Origin: an uncultured Flavobacterium sp.
Lineage (GTDB): Bacteria > Bacteroidota > Bacteroidia > Flavobacteriales > Flavobacteriaceae
NCBI RefSeq assembly: GCF_946481155.1
Contig: NZ_CAMLMK010000101.1
Coordinates: 1 to 9,385 of the forward strand
Length of the DNA: 9,385 nt
Direction of reading: 5' to 3'
The notes beneath the pieces were generated by a model that was not told the DNA's origin, searched no databases, and was given only the letters and a program-made list of their open reading frames with translations. The position numbers were made by a program, and so were the translations under genes. Positions 1-7,110 of the stretch are shown one piece after another (the stretch's first letter is position 1; each line of letters begins with the position of its first letter).

Positions 1-6
1 TTTTGA

Positions 7-933
7 CTATTTTATCTTCTGCGCCAGCAAATAAATCACAGCCATACGAACCGCTACTCCGTTTTCCACCTGATTTAAGATTACCGATTGCTGTGAATCG
101 GCCACATCGGAAGTAATTTCCACTCCACGGTTAATTGGTCCAGGGTGCATGATTACGATTTCTTTATTCAGTGAATCCAGTAATGCTTTGTCAACTCCAT
201 ATTGTTGTGCATATTCTCTTGTTGAAGGGAAATAATTCACATCCAAACGTTCGTTTTGAACTCTGAGCATATTTGCTACATCACACCATTCTAAGGCTTT
301 ACGTAGGTTTGGCTCATACTTTACTCCAAGTGATTCAATGTAGCGCGGAATTAATGTTTTGGGTCCGCATACCATCACTTCGGCACCCTGCATTTGCAGC
401 GCGAAAATGTTTGAAAGTGCTACTCGTGAGTGTAAAATATCTCCAACAATTACGACCTTCTTCCCGCCTACTTCACCTAATTTCTCTCTAATGGAATAAC
501 TGTCTAATAATGCTTGCGTTGGATGTTCATGAGCTCCATCACCTGCGTTTACGATACTTGCTTTTACATTTTGAGATAAAAAATGTGCCGCTCCGGGATT
601 TTTATGACGCATTACGACCATATCCACCTTCATCGAAAGAATATTATTAACTGTATCAATCAGTGTTTCTCCTTTTTTTACCGAAGATTGTGCTGCCGAG
701 AAACTCATTACATCTGCTGAAAGTCGTTTCTGGGCCAGTTCGAACGAAAGTTTTGTACGCGTACTGTCTTCAAAGAAGATATTGGCAATAGTTATATGTT
801 GTAATGAAGGTACTTTTTTGATGGGGCGATTGATTACTTCCTTAAACTGATCGGCAGTTTCAAAAATCAAATCGATATCATTCTTGTTGATGTATTTTAT
901 TCCTAGTAAATGATTGACACTAAGCTCTTTCAT
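7..933 (-). CDS. pyrB: Aspartate carbamoyltransferase catalytic subunit
   Basis: Catalyses carbamoyl phosphate + L-aspartate to N-carbamoyl-L-aspartate, the committed step of UMP synthesis, in the cytoplasm. The 308-residue length is normal for a complete catalytic chain. Visible motifs: the carbamoyl-phosphate loop S57-T-R-T60; the S83/S84 and K87 loop (SSVKKGET) that a neighbouring subunit contributes to the active site; R109; H137-P-T-Q140; R170 in GDILHSR; R224-V-Q226 and R229 for aspartate binding; and the HPGPINRG loop at 263-270. These match the key residues known from the Escherichia coli enzyme, and the DILHSR and HPGPINRG forms resemble Bacillus-type trimeric enzymes. The gene follows pyrR after 24 bases, so it is probably the second gene of a pyrR-pyrB operon. 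No regulatory subunit gene pyrI is visible, but the operon may continue past the left edge. The pyrR context and aspartate-type motifs make an ornithine or succinylornithine transferase unlikely. Confidence 0.97.
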   Translation of the reverse strand: MKELSVNHLLGIKYINKNDIDLIFETADQFKEVINRPIKKVPSLQHITIANIFFEDSTRTKLSFELAQKRLSADVMSFSAAQSSVKKGETLIDTVNNILSMKVDMVVMRHKNPGAAHFLSQNVKASIVNAGDGAHEHPTQALLDSYSIREKLGEVGGKKVVIVGDILHSRVALSNIFALQMQGAEVMVCGPKTLIPRYIESLGVKYEPNLRKALEWCDVANMLRVQNERLDVNYFPSTREYAQQYGVDKALLDSLNKEIVIMHPGPINRGVEITSDVADSQQSVILNQVENGVAVRMAVIYLLAQKIK

Positions 934-957
934 CTGTTATGTTGTGTTGTTGTAATT

Positions 958-1509
958 TTAGTTGTTTATTGTTTTGGCTACTAAAAGCACCTGATCTTCC
1001 CCATCATTTTCTTTCCAGTGCACGATAACTTTCTCATTATTGAACGCATCGACCTGCCTTCCGCGATAATCCGGCTGAATGGGTAAGTCCCGACTGAAAC
1101 GTCTGTCAATCAGCGTTAAAAGCTCAATTCCCGAAGGTCTTCCGAAAGATTGGATTGCTGTTAAAGCTGCACGGATGCTTCGTCCGGTATACAAAACGTC
1201 GTCTATGAAAACCACTTTTTTGTCTTCTACCAAAAAGTCGATTTGGGTTTTATTCGCTTCCATCGGTTTTTCATTTCTGCGGAAATCATCCCTGAAAAAA
1301 GTGATGTCCAAAAAACCCAACGGTATATTTTCAATAGTATATTCCTTTTCAAGAATTTCTTTGATTCTCTCAGCAAGGAACTTACCACGAGGCTGAATTC
1401 CGATAAGGATAGTGTTTGAAAAATCGAGATGTTTTTCGATTAACTGACAGGCCAAACGATGCAGAATGATATTGACTTCTTTTGAAGTGAGCAATATTTT
1501 TTGACTCAT
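958..1509 (-). CDS. pyrR: PyrR bifunctional regulator / uracil phosphoribosyltransferase
   Basis: PyrR is a type I phosphoribosyltransferase-fold protein. In Bacillus it binds pyr mRNA leaders in response to UMP/UTP, and it often keeps uracil phosphoribosyltransferase activity. The PRPP-binding signature is clear: two hydrophobics, two aspartates and TGR at 99-110 (VVFIDDVLYTGR). GIQPRG at 37-42 and the PyrR-typical stretch DRR...DLPIQPDYRGRQVDA at 135-155 separate it from hypoxanthine or adenine transferases. The length of 183 residues is normal. The ATG at 1509 gives the expected N-terminus (MSQKILLTSKEV), with helix and Glu-rich linker residues following. It is the first gene of a likely pyrR-pyrB operon transcribed leftward, and shares a 244-base divergent upstream region with the lipoprotein gene at 1754. 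Whether it acts as an RNA-binding attenuator here is not shown. A small stem-loop carrying GAGAGG lies upstream and is listed separately. Confidence 0.95.
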   Translation of the reverse strand: MSQKILLTSKEVNIILHRLACQLIEKHLDFSNTILIGIQPRGKFLAERIKEILEKEYTIENIPLGFLDITFFRDDFRRNEKPMEANKTQIDFLVEDKKVVFIDDVLYTGRSIRAALTAIQSFGRPSGIELLTLIDRRFSRDLPIQPDYRGRQVDAFNNEKVIVHWKENDGEDQVLLVAKTINN

Positions 1510-1532
1510 AATGAAGTGTTGTGTTTGGTGTG

Positions 1533-1540
1533 TAAAAGTA
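1533..1540 (-). promoter_or_regulatory. Candidate -7 element for pyrR (TACTTTTA)
   Basis: Read on the minus strand, TACTTTTA matches the Bacteroidota -7 consensus TAnnTTTG except at the last base. It lies 23 bases upstream of the pyrR ATG, so any leader would be very short. No TTG sits at the usual 17-19 base spacing upstream; the nearest similar triplet is a TTA at spacing 20. This is a weak call, made because similar elements precede the other minus-strand genes of the window at about the same distance. Confidence 0.3.
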
Positions 1541-1560
1541 CAATTTTTTTATTAATCTGC

Positions 1561-1579
1561 TAATACTGCCTCTCTATTA
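1561..1579 (-). promoter_or_regulatory. Small stem-loop with a GAGAGG loop upstream of pyrR
   Basis: On the minus strand the sequence is TAATA, a nine-base loop GAGAGGCAG, then TATTA: a perfect five-pair AT stem presenting GAGAGG in the loop. The Bacillus PyrR-binding RNA consensus contains GNGAGG within a purine-rich loop, so the match in front of pyrR is suggestive. The conserved stem bases of that consensus (ARUCC and GGYU) are not reproduced, and the weak -7 candidate at 1533-1540 lies downstream, which would leave this element outside the transcript. It remains a possibility only. Confidence 0.2.
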
Positions 1580-1679
1580 AATATTCACGTAAGCAAAAAC
1601 TTATGATTCCCGTAGTAGAAAAACAGCGAAATTAACAATTTGTGTAATTCGGCGAATAAAGGAACTAAAACAACGAAAA

Positions 1680-1700
1680 ACAAACTTTTTTTTAGTTTGT
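1680..1700. repeat. Inverted repeat ACAAACT / AGTTTGT upstream of the lipoprotein gene
   Basis: A perfect seven-base inverted repeat surrounds a run of seven T residues, ending 53 bases before the ATG at 1754. The stem is AT-rich and the context is promoter-proximal. It may be an operator or only part of the leader. On the minus strand the hairpin is followed by T residues and could act as a weak terminator, but no gene would need one there. A smaller palindrome ATTCG-G-CGAAT lies at 1647-1657. I found no exact TAnnTTTG element in this 244-base region on the plus strand; the closest is TAGTTTG at 1693-1699, one base short. Confidence 0.3.
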
Positions 1701-1753
1701 AATAAAAATTAGAAATATTTTTAACATAATTATTAACAATAAAAAACTGGATT

Positions 1754-2629
1754 ATGAAAAAAATTACTACTTCAAACAGTGGTGTGGCTATTTATTGTTT
1801 GCTCGCTATGACGTTAATTCTTACGGCATGTCAAAAAGATGAGATGACCGACAAAAACAACAATTCACAAAAAACATTCTCTTTACTAAGGACAGGTGAT
1901 TGCGAGTCAGATTGCATTGCACCAGACGGACCCTATTTCGACATTCAGGATTCAAAAATGGTTTACTGGGGTGGTCGAACCAATACCTCGAACAGCAAAA
2001 AAGTCGATATCAAGTACTACAACACCGAAACACATTTCGTTATGGAAGTAAAAAGCACCAATAATTGGAGCGATTTAGTGATCAATGGCGTTTCATCCTG
2101 GACAGGCGGACCGGTAGCTGCCGGTACCTGGGGAGTATATTCCGTACCTCTTGATTCCGGTTGGCAGGCATGTGATATGATTAATTTCACCCTTGCTGTA
2201 ACAGGAAACGGACCTCCGGCTTCTTTTGATGTGGAATATAAATTAATCGGAATCTGCTATGACGGCTGCGAGTCTTCTTTTACCGGTGAAGCACTTTCCT
2301 GCGGTTCTACCAGAGAAGCAATTTATACTTTTACAGCGGATGCCGATCAGGATTATATCAAAATTCAGGGAGGTTTGACAAACTTTACAGGAGAAGATGC
2401 AGTGGTGACCGTATCCGGCGGAAATCTATCGGTTACACAATCCACGCCAGGCGGAGGCTCTAACAGAATTATTAAAGTGGAAGGAAGTGTTTCCGAATGT
2501 GAAGTGATTATTGTTCACGTAATCTGGAATTCCACTAATTCAGGCAGCGTAATTACCGGAAGCTGGTCAGTTAAAGACGATGGCGGTATAGAATTAGCAC
2601 CTGCAGTACCTGGATTATCATGCAATTAA
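1754..2629 (+). CDS. Secreted surface lipoprotein of unknown function
   Basis: I do not recognise a family. The 291-residue protein begins with a lipoprotein signal peptide: MKK, a hydrophobic segment at about 11-24 and the lipobox L23-T-A-C26. The residues directly after the lipidated cysteine are QKDE, which fits the Bacteroidota lipoprotein export signal (Lys followed by acidic residues) for transfer to the cell surface, so a surface-exposed outer-membrane lipoprotein is inferred. A short Asn/Lys-rich linker (31-41) leads to two beta-rich segments, about 44-167 and 168-290. Each opens with a C-x3-C pair (C50/C54 and C168/C172), and each has a later cysteine at a similar distance (C140 and C249). 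The mature chain after the lipid cysteine has eight cysteines (50, 54, 140, 168, 172, 183, 249, 290), which suggests disulfides. No catalytic motif is visible. The ATG at 1754 is chosen because it gives the complete signal peptide. The gene stands alone with its own terminator and is divergent from pyrR. Confidence 0.85.
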   Translation: MKKITTSNSGVAIYCLLAMTLILTACQKDEMTDKNNNSQKTFSLLRTGDCESDCIAPDGPYFDIQDSKMVYWGGRTNTSNSKKVDIKYYNTETHFVMEVKSTNNWSDLVINGVSSWTGGPVAAGTWGVYSVPLDSGWQACDMINFTLAVTGNGPPASFDVEYKLIGICYDGCESSFTGEALSCGSTREAIYTFTADADQDYIKIQGGLTNFTGEDAVVTVSGGNLSVTQSTPGGGSNRIIKVEGSVSECEVIIVHVIWNSTNSGSVITGSWSVKDDGGIELAPAVPGLSCN

Positions 2630-2645
2630 TTAACTAGAATATACT

Positions 2646-2677
2646 AAAAAAAGCTGTGGTAATCCACGGCTTTTTTT
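2646..2677 (+). terminator. Rho-independent terminator after the surface lipoprotein
   Basis: The stem AGCTGTGG pairs with CCACGGCT (one T-G wobble) around a TAAT loop. Seven A precede it and seven T follow it, so the stem can extend by A-T pairs. It begins 16 bases after the TAA of the lipoprotein gene and isolates it from the pirin gene downstream. Confidence 0.9.
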
Positions 2678-2724
2678 ATATCATTTCTTAATCTGGATTA
2701 AGTGTTTCGCAGTCCATTCTGAAG

Positions 2725-2732
2725 TAACTTTG
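2725..2732 (+). promoter_or_regulatory. Bacteroidota -7 promoter element (TAACTTTG) for the first pirin
   Basis: TAACTTTG is an exact match to TAnnTTTG. It lies after the terminator at 2646-2677 and 24 bases before the ATG at 2757. The -33 region at the 17-base spacing is TTT (2705-2707), a weak version of TTG. The element helps decide the gene start: a TTG codon at 2730 in the same frame lies inside it and would be upstream of the expected transcript start, so translation should begin at 2757. Confidence 0.6.
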
Positions 2733-2756
2733 TGTAACACATTAAAAAATAACACA

Positions 2757-3635
2757 ATGGCAACAAAAAATATTGAATTAGTAGCAGCTCCAAGAGCACC
2801 TCATTTTGTTGGTGACGGCTTCAGGGTTCATAATTTTATCCCAAGCGGATATCATTTGGATATGGAACGTATGAGCCCGTTTATTATGCTGGATTACAAT
2901 TCCAAATATCATTTTCCTCCTTCAGAAATCCCTAAAGGCGTTGGAGTTCACCCTCACAGAGGTTTTGAAACCGTTACGATTGCATATAAAGGAAAAGTGG
3001 CACATCACGACAGTGCCGGTGGTGGCGGAATTATCGGCGAAGGCGATGTACAATGGATGACGGCTGCTTCGGGAGTACTTCACAAAGAATATCACGAAGA
3101 GGAATTCAGTAAAACAGGCGGCGATTTTCAAATGGTGCAGTTGTGGGTTAATTTACCTGCTAAAGACAAAATGTCAACACCTAAATATCAAGGAATTACC
3201 AATGATCAAATCAGTAAATATGAGCTTCCCGACAATGCCGGAATAATTGAAGTCATAGCCGGAAATTATAGAGATGTTAAAGGAGCTGCATCGACGTTTA
3301 CTCCGGTCAACCTTCAAAATGCAAAATTAAACAGAGGCGGGAAAGCTGCTTTTATATTTCCGGCGCATTATAATACCGGGCTTTTGGTAATTGAAGGAAG
3401 CATTAAAGTAAATGATAGCGAGATTGTCCCGACCGATCATTTCGTTTTATTTGAAAATGAAGGCGAGGATTTCACTATTGAAGCTTTAGAAAATGCAATT
3501 GTGTTAGTACTAAGCGGTGAACCGATTGCAGAGCCAATTGTCGCACACGGTCCTTTTGTAATGAATACGGAAGGCGAAATTCTTCAGGCATTTGAAGATG
3601 TAAAAGCCGGCAAATTTGGTTATCTGGAAGATTGA
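2757..3635 (+). CDS. Pirin family protein (first copy)
   Basis: A bicupin of the pirin superfamily, 292 residues from the ATG chosen here, close to the usual 230-300. Pirins are non-heme metal proteins; some, such as human PIR and E. coli YhhW, show quercetin 2,3-dioxygenase activity, but physiological substrates are generally unknown. The N-terminal cupin carries the metal ligands known from human pirin: H65-P-H67 in VHPHRGFET and H109-K-E111 in SGVLHKE, so a bound Fe(II) is expected. GDVQWMTA at 97-103 is the pirin hallmark. A C-terminal pirin_C-like cupin covers roughly 175-280 and, as usual, shows no ligand set. There is no signal peptide, so it is cytoplasmic. It has its own -7 element and follows a terminator. 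A second pirin of a different subtype lies 770 bases downstream. Oxygenase, redox-sensor or cofactor roles cannot be told apart from sequence. Confidence 0.93.
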   Translation: MATKNIELVAAPRAPHFVGDGFRVHNFIPSGYHLDMERMSPFIMLDYNSKYHFPPSEIPKGVGVHPHRGFETVTIAYKGKVAHHDSAGGGGIIGEGDVQWMTAASGVLHKEYHEEEFSKTGGDFQMVQLWVNLPAKDKMSTPKYQGITNDQISKYELPDNAGIIEVIAGNYRDVKGAASTFTPVNLQNAKLNRGGKAAFIFPAHYNTGLLVIEGSIKVNDSEIVPTDHFVLFENEGEDFTIEALENAIVLVLSGEPIAEPIVAHGPFVMNTEGEILQAFEDVKAGKFGYLED

Positions 3636-3726
3636 TTTCTCTGAAACTTATTTTTAATACATATTCTTTTATCTAATAAGTTGTTAAATCAATGATAAGG
3701 AAAAAAATTTTAGTACAATTATTTCA

Positions 3727-3734
3727 TAACTTTA
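3727..3734 (+). promoter_or_regulatory. Candidate -7 element (TAACTTTA) for the small lipoprotein
   Basis: TAACTTTA differs from TAnnTTTG only at the last base and lies 74 bases before the ATG at 3809. No clear TTG stands 17-19 bases upstream. There is no convincing terminator after the first pirin, so the small gene could also be transcribed by read-through. Low certainty. Confidence 0.3.
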
Positions 3735-3741
3735 TGTTTTA

Positions 3742-3773
3742 AAAGGCCTTTAGATAGGTTTTAAAGGTTTTAA
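3742..3773. repeat. Short palindrome and tandem 9-mer in the leader of the small lipoprotein
   Basis: AAAGGCCTTT at 3742-3751 is a perfect 10-base palindrome. AGGTTTTAA occurs twice in tandem at 3756-3764 and 3765-3773. Both lie between the candidate -7 element and the small lipoprotein start. They may be binding sites or only low-complexity AT-rich sequence. Confidence 0.3.
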
Positions 3774-3808
3774 AAATTGTTAAATACGAATTTAAAAAAC
3801 CAGAAATC

Positions 3809-3982
3809 ATGCGAAACAAGGTAAGAAATCTGTTAGTACTATTGGTTGTAATGCTGACATTAACAAGTTGTGAACTAATTGAAGGTATATTTAAAGCCGG
3901 TGTAGGTGTAGGGATTTTTATCGTACTCGCTATAATTGCTATAGTCATTTTCTTTATAAGCAAAATGGGCGGAAAAAAATAA
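3809..3982 (+). CDS. Small (57-residue) lipoprotein with a C-terminal membrane helix
   Basis: A short gene that length cut-offs would miss. The N-terminus is a lipoprotein signal peptide: basic MRNKVRN, a hydrophobic core at 8-18 and the lipobox L18-T-S-C21. After the cysteine comes ELIEGIFKAG (22-31), then a hydrophobic segment at about 33-50 and a basic tail SKMGGKK (51-57). The predicted form is a lipid-anchored residue on the periplasmic face followed by one helix crossing the inner membrane, with the Lys tail in the cytoplasm. A membrane helix would be hard to accommodate in an outer-membrane lipoprotein, and the acidic residue after the cysteine does not fit the Lys-acidic surface-export signal. 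From memory, similar very short flavobacterial proteins exist and some carry a phosphatidate cytidylyltransferase label; nothing here supports an enzyme of that size. Function unknown. A terminator follows at 4004. The opposite-strand frame here is a shadow. Confidence 0.75.
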   Translation: MRNKVRNLLVLLVVMLTLTSCELIEGIFKAGVGVGIFIVLAIIAIVIFFISKMGGKK

Positions 3983-4003
3983 TAACTTTTGCCTGTAAAA
4001 TAT

Positions 4004-4034
4004 AAAAGTCCCGTCGTAAGCGGGATTTTATTTT
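4004..4034 (+). terminator. Rho-independent terminator after the small lipoprotein
   Basis: TCCCG pairs with CGGGA around a seven-base loop. The flanking AAAA and TTTT extend the stem, with one bulged G, and a T-rich tail follows. It ends only 27 bases before the next ATG, so the promoter of the acetyltransferase gene must be compact, overlap the hairpin or lie upstream with read-through. TAACTTTTG at 3983-3991, one base too long for the -7 consensus, would be one such upstream candidate. Confidence 0.8.
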
Positions 4035-4061
4035 AATAACATTATAACCTCAGTCTAAACA

Positions 4062-4376
4062 ATGAAACCAGAATATTTAGAAATTCCTCTGATTAAAAAC
4101 GAAGAAAAACATCAATTTGAAATTACTGTCGATGGACACAAAGCTTTTATCGTTTATAAAGAAAGACCAAAAGCCATTACCCTGATCCATACAGAAACCG
4201 AGCCCGAATTGGAAGGAAAAGGAGCCGCAACAGCCGTAATCGAAAAGACGTTAGCTTATATTGATGCCTATGATTTAAAACTCATTCCTCTTTGCCCTAT
4301 GGTTTTCGCTTACATAAAAAAGCATCCGGAATGGAAACGGCTTGTAGATGAAAATTTTAAAGGATTTGATGAATAA
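4062..4376 (+). CDS. Small GNAT-fold N-acetyltransferase, YjdJ-like
   Basis: A 104-residue single-domain protein of the short GCN5-related acetyltransferase type (Acetyltransf_CG family, with E. coli YjdJ and eukaryotic NATD1). The acetyl-CoA pyrophosphate loop is E51-G-K-G-A-A56, preceded by strand residues ITLIHTETEPEL (39-50) and followed by the helix AVIEKTLAYID. The conserved LCPMVFAYIKKHPEW stretch at 77-91 is diagnostic of this subgroup. The acceptor substrate is unknown. The protein lacks the N-terminal half of a full GNAT fold, as its family does, so it is not truncated. The ATG at 4062 gives the usual N-terminus. The stop lies 26 bases before the second pirin, with no terminator between, so the two are probably co-transcribed. 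E. coli yjdJ sits beside yjdI (a 4Fe-4S mono-cluster protein); no yjdI homologue is visible here. Confidence 0.88.
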   Translation: MKPEYLEIPLIKNEEKHQFEITVDGHKAFIVYKERPKAITLIHTETEPELEGKGAATAVIEKTLAYIDAYDLKLIPLCPMVFAYIKKHPEWKRLVDENFKGFDE

Positions 4377-4402
4377 GTGCTAATTTTATTAAAAACTGAG
4401 CT

Positions 4403-5302
4403 ATGTCAAATGTCAACCTGATAATAGAAGAACGTGCTGCCTATATAGGAAACTTTATAGTCGGGCGTCTTCTGCCTTTTAAGGAAAAACGAACCGTTGG
4501 ACCTTTTGCGTTTATTGACCATATGGGCCCAACCTATTTAACGGAGTATGAGAATTTTGATATTCCTCCGCATCCGCATATAGGACTTTCGACCCTTACC
4601 TACCTTTTCGAAGGAAGCATCATGCATAAAGACAGTTTAGGAACGGAAATAGAGATAAAACCCGGCGCCGTGAACTGGATGACCGCCGGAAAAGGAATCG
4701 TACATTCCGAAAGAACGCCGTCATACCTCCGGACTTCCGAAAAATTGCTGCACGGATTTCAAATTTGGGTAGCGCTTCCAAAAGAACTGGAAGAAATGGA
4801 GCCGACTTTCACCCATGTTGAAAAAGAGGATATTCCACATTGGGAACAAGATGGATTATCTTTTAAACTCATAGCCGGAGAAGCCTTCGGAAGAAAATCA
4901 GCTGTTCCGGTTTACAGTCCGCTTTACTTTTTGGAAATTAAAAGCACTAAGGCACAAAAAGTTAGAATTGGTGACGATTTATTCGGCGAAAGCGCTTTGT
5001 ATATTCTGGAAGGAAGTATTAAAAGTGATGACAACGTTTTTGAGCCGAAACAAATTTTAATTGCCAAAGACAGTAAACTCTGTGAATTTGAAATGGGAGA
5101 AAATACGACAGTTTATATCTTCGGAGGTGAACCTTTTCCGGAAGAGCGTTTTATTTTCTGGAATTTTGTTTCCTCGAGCAAAGAAAAAATTGAAAAAGCA
5201 AAAATTGACTGGGAAAATCAGGCTTTCCCAAAAGTTCCAGGTGAAACAGAATTTGTTCCTTTACCACCCCCGCAGAAAAAATTCAGGCAGTCTTCAAAAT
5301 AA
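4403..5302 (+). CDS. Pirin family protein (second copy)
   Basis: A 299-residue bicupin. The pirin metal ligands are complete: H57-P-H59 in PPHPHIGLSTLTYLFEG, and H101-S-E103 in GKGIVHSERT. The hallmark PGAVNWMTAG lies at 87-96. The C-terminal cupin (about 170-280) includes YILEGSI and YIFGGEPFPEERFIFWNF, typical of pirin_C, and a Pro/Lys tail ends the protein. Subtype motifs (RTVGPFAFIDHMGP at 30-43, and HPHIGLSTLTYLF rather than HPHRGFETVTIAY) show it is not a recent duplicate of the first pirin; it is closer to the YhhW-like bacterial pirins. Cytoplasmic, no signal peptide. It is the second gene of a likely two-gene unit with the YjdJ-like acetyltransferase. Its stop codon is embedded in the A-run of the terminator at 5301. 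Substrate unknown; quercetinase-type dioxygenase activity is the only activity known for such proteins. Confidence 0.93.
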   Translation: MSNVNLIIEERAAYIGNFIVGRLLPFKEKRTVGPFAFIDHMGPTYLTEYENFDIPPHPHIGLSTLTYLFEGSIMHKDSLGTEIEIKPGAVNWMTAGKGIVHSERTPSYLRTSEKLLHGFQIWVALPKELEEMEPTFTHVEKEDIPHWEQDGLSFKLIAGEAFGRKSAVPVYSPLYFLEIKSTKAQKVRIGDDLFGESALYILEGSIKSDDNVFEPKQILIAKDSKLCEFEMGENTTVYIFGGEPFPEERFIFWNFVSSSKEKIEKAKIDWENQAFPKVPGETEFVPLPPPQKKFRQSSK

Positions 5303-5328
5303 AAAATCCCGCTTTTTAGCGGGATTTT
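5301..5328. terminator. Bidirectional terminator between the second pirin and the ABC-F gene
   Basis: AAAATCCCGCT pairs perfectly with AGCGGGATTTT around a four-T loop, with A and T runs on the two sides, so it can work on both strands. It overlaps the stop codon of the second pirin and lies 9 bases from the stop of the convergent ABC-F gene. The stem core TCCCG/CGGGA is the same as in the terminator at 4004. Confidence 0.92.
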
Positions 5329-5337
5329 CTGTTCTTA

Positions 5338-7017
<1,680 letters not shown>

Positions 7018-7035
7018 TTATTTAGAATGATGTTT

Positions 7036-7074
7036 ATGCTTAATTTAACTGTCCATTAACAGCACGTTAAGCAT
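7036..7074. promoter_or_regulatory. Inverted repeat ATGCTTAA / TTAAGCAT in a divergent intergenic region
   Basis: A perfect eight-base inverted repeat (7036-7043 and 7067-7074) encloses a smaller nested pair CTGT (7049-7052) and ACAG (7059-7062). It lies just upstream of the -7 element of the thioredoxin-like lipoprotein gene, between two divergent genes. The arm spacing of about three helical turns could fit a dimeric regulator or an extruded hairpin. No known operator is recognised, and repeats of this size occur by chance in AT-rich DNA. Confidence 0.3.
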
Positions 7075-7082
7075 TACACAGC

Positions 7083-7090
7083 TATTTTTG
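7083..7090 (+). promoter_or_regulatory. -7 promoter element (TATTTTTG) for the thioredoxin-like lipoprotein gene
   Basis: An exact TAnnTTTG match 20 bases upstream of the ATG at 7111, so the leader would be only some 10-15 bases. No TTG stands 17-19 bases upstream. The inverted repeat at 7036-7074 overlaps the place where the -33 region would be. Confidence 0.45.
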
Positions 7091-7110
7091 TTTGATAAAT
7101 AACTGATTTA

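Noticed and set aside
1079..1396. 105-residue plus-strand open frame over pyrR
   Set aside because: Antisense shadow of a well-conserved pyrR. The composition is rich in Ser, Lys and Arg, with no family motif.
2730..2756. Nine-codon upstream extension of the first pirin beginning at a TTG codon
   Set aside because: The TTG lies inside the TAACTTTG promoter element and upstream of the expected transcript start. The ATG at 2757 gives the usual pirin N-terminus.
3739..3963. 74-residue minus-strand frame opposite the small lipoprotein
   Set aside because: The plus-strand frame has a coherent signal peptide, lipobox, membrane helix and downstream terminator. The minus frame is Thr/Ile-rich with none of these.
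4004..5328. The two terminators sharing TCCCG/CGGGA stems as a possible repeat element or transposon ends
   Set aside because: Similarity is confined to the short stem. There are no terminal inverted repeats, no target duplication and no transposase, and such stems are common in intrinsic terminators.
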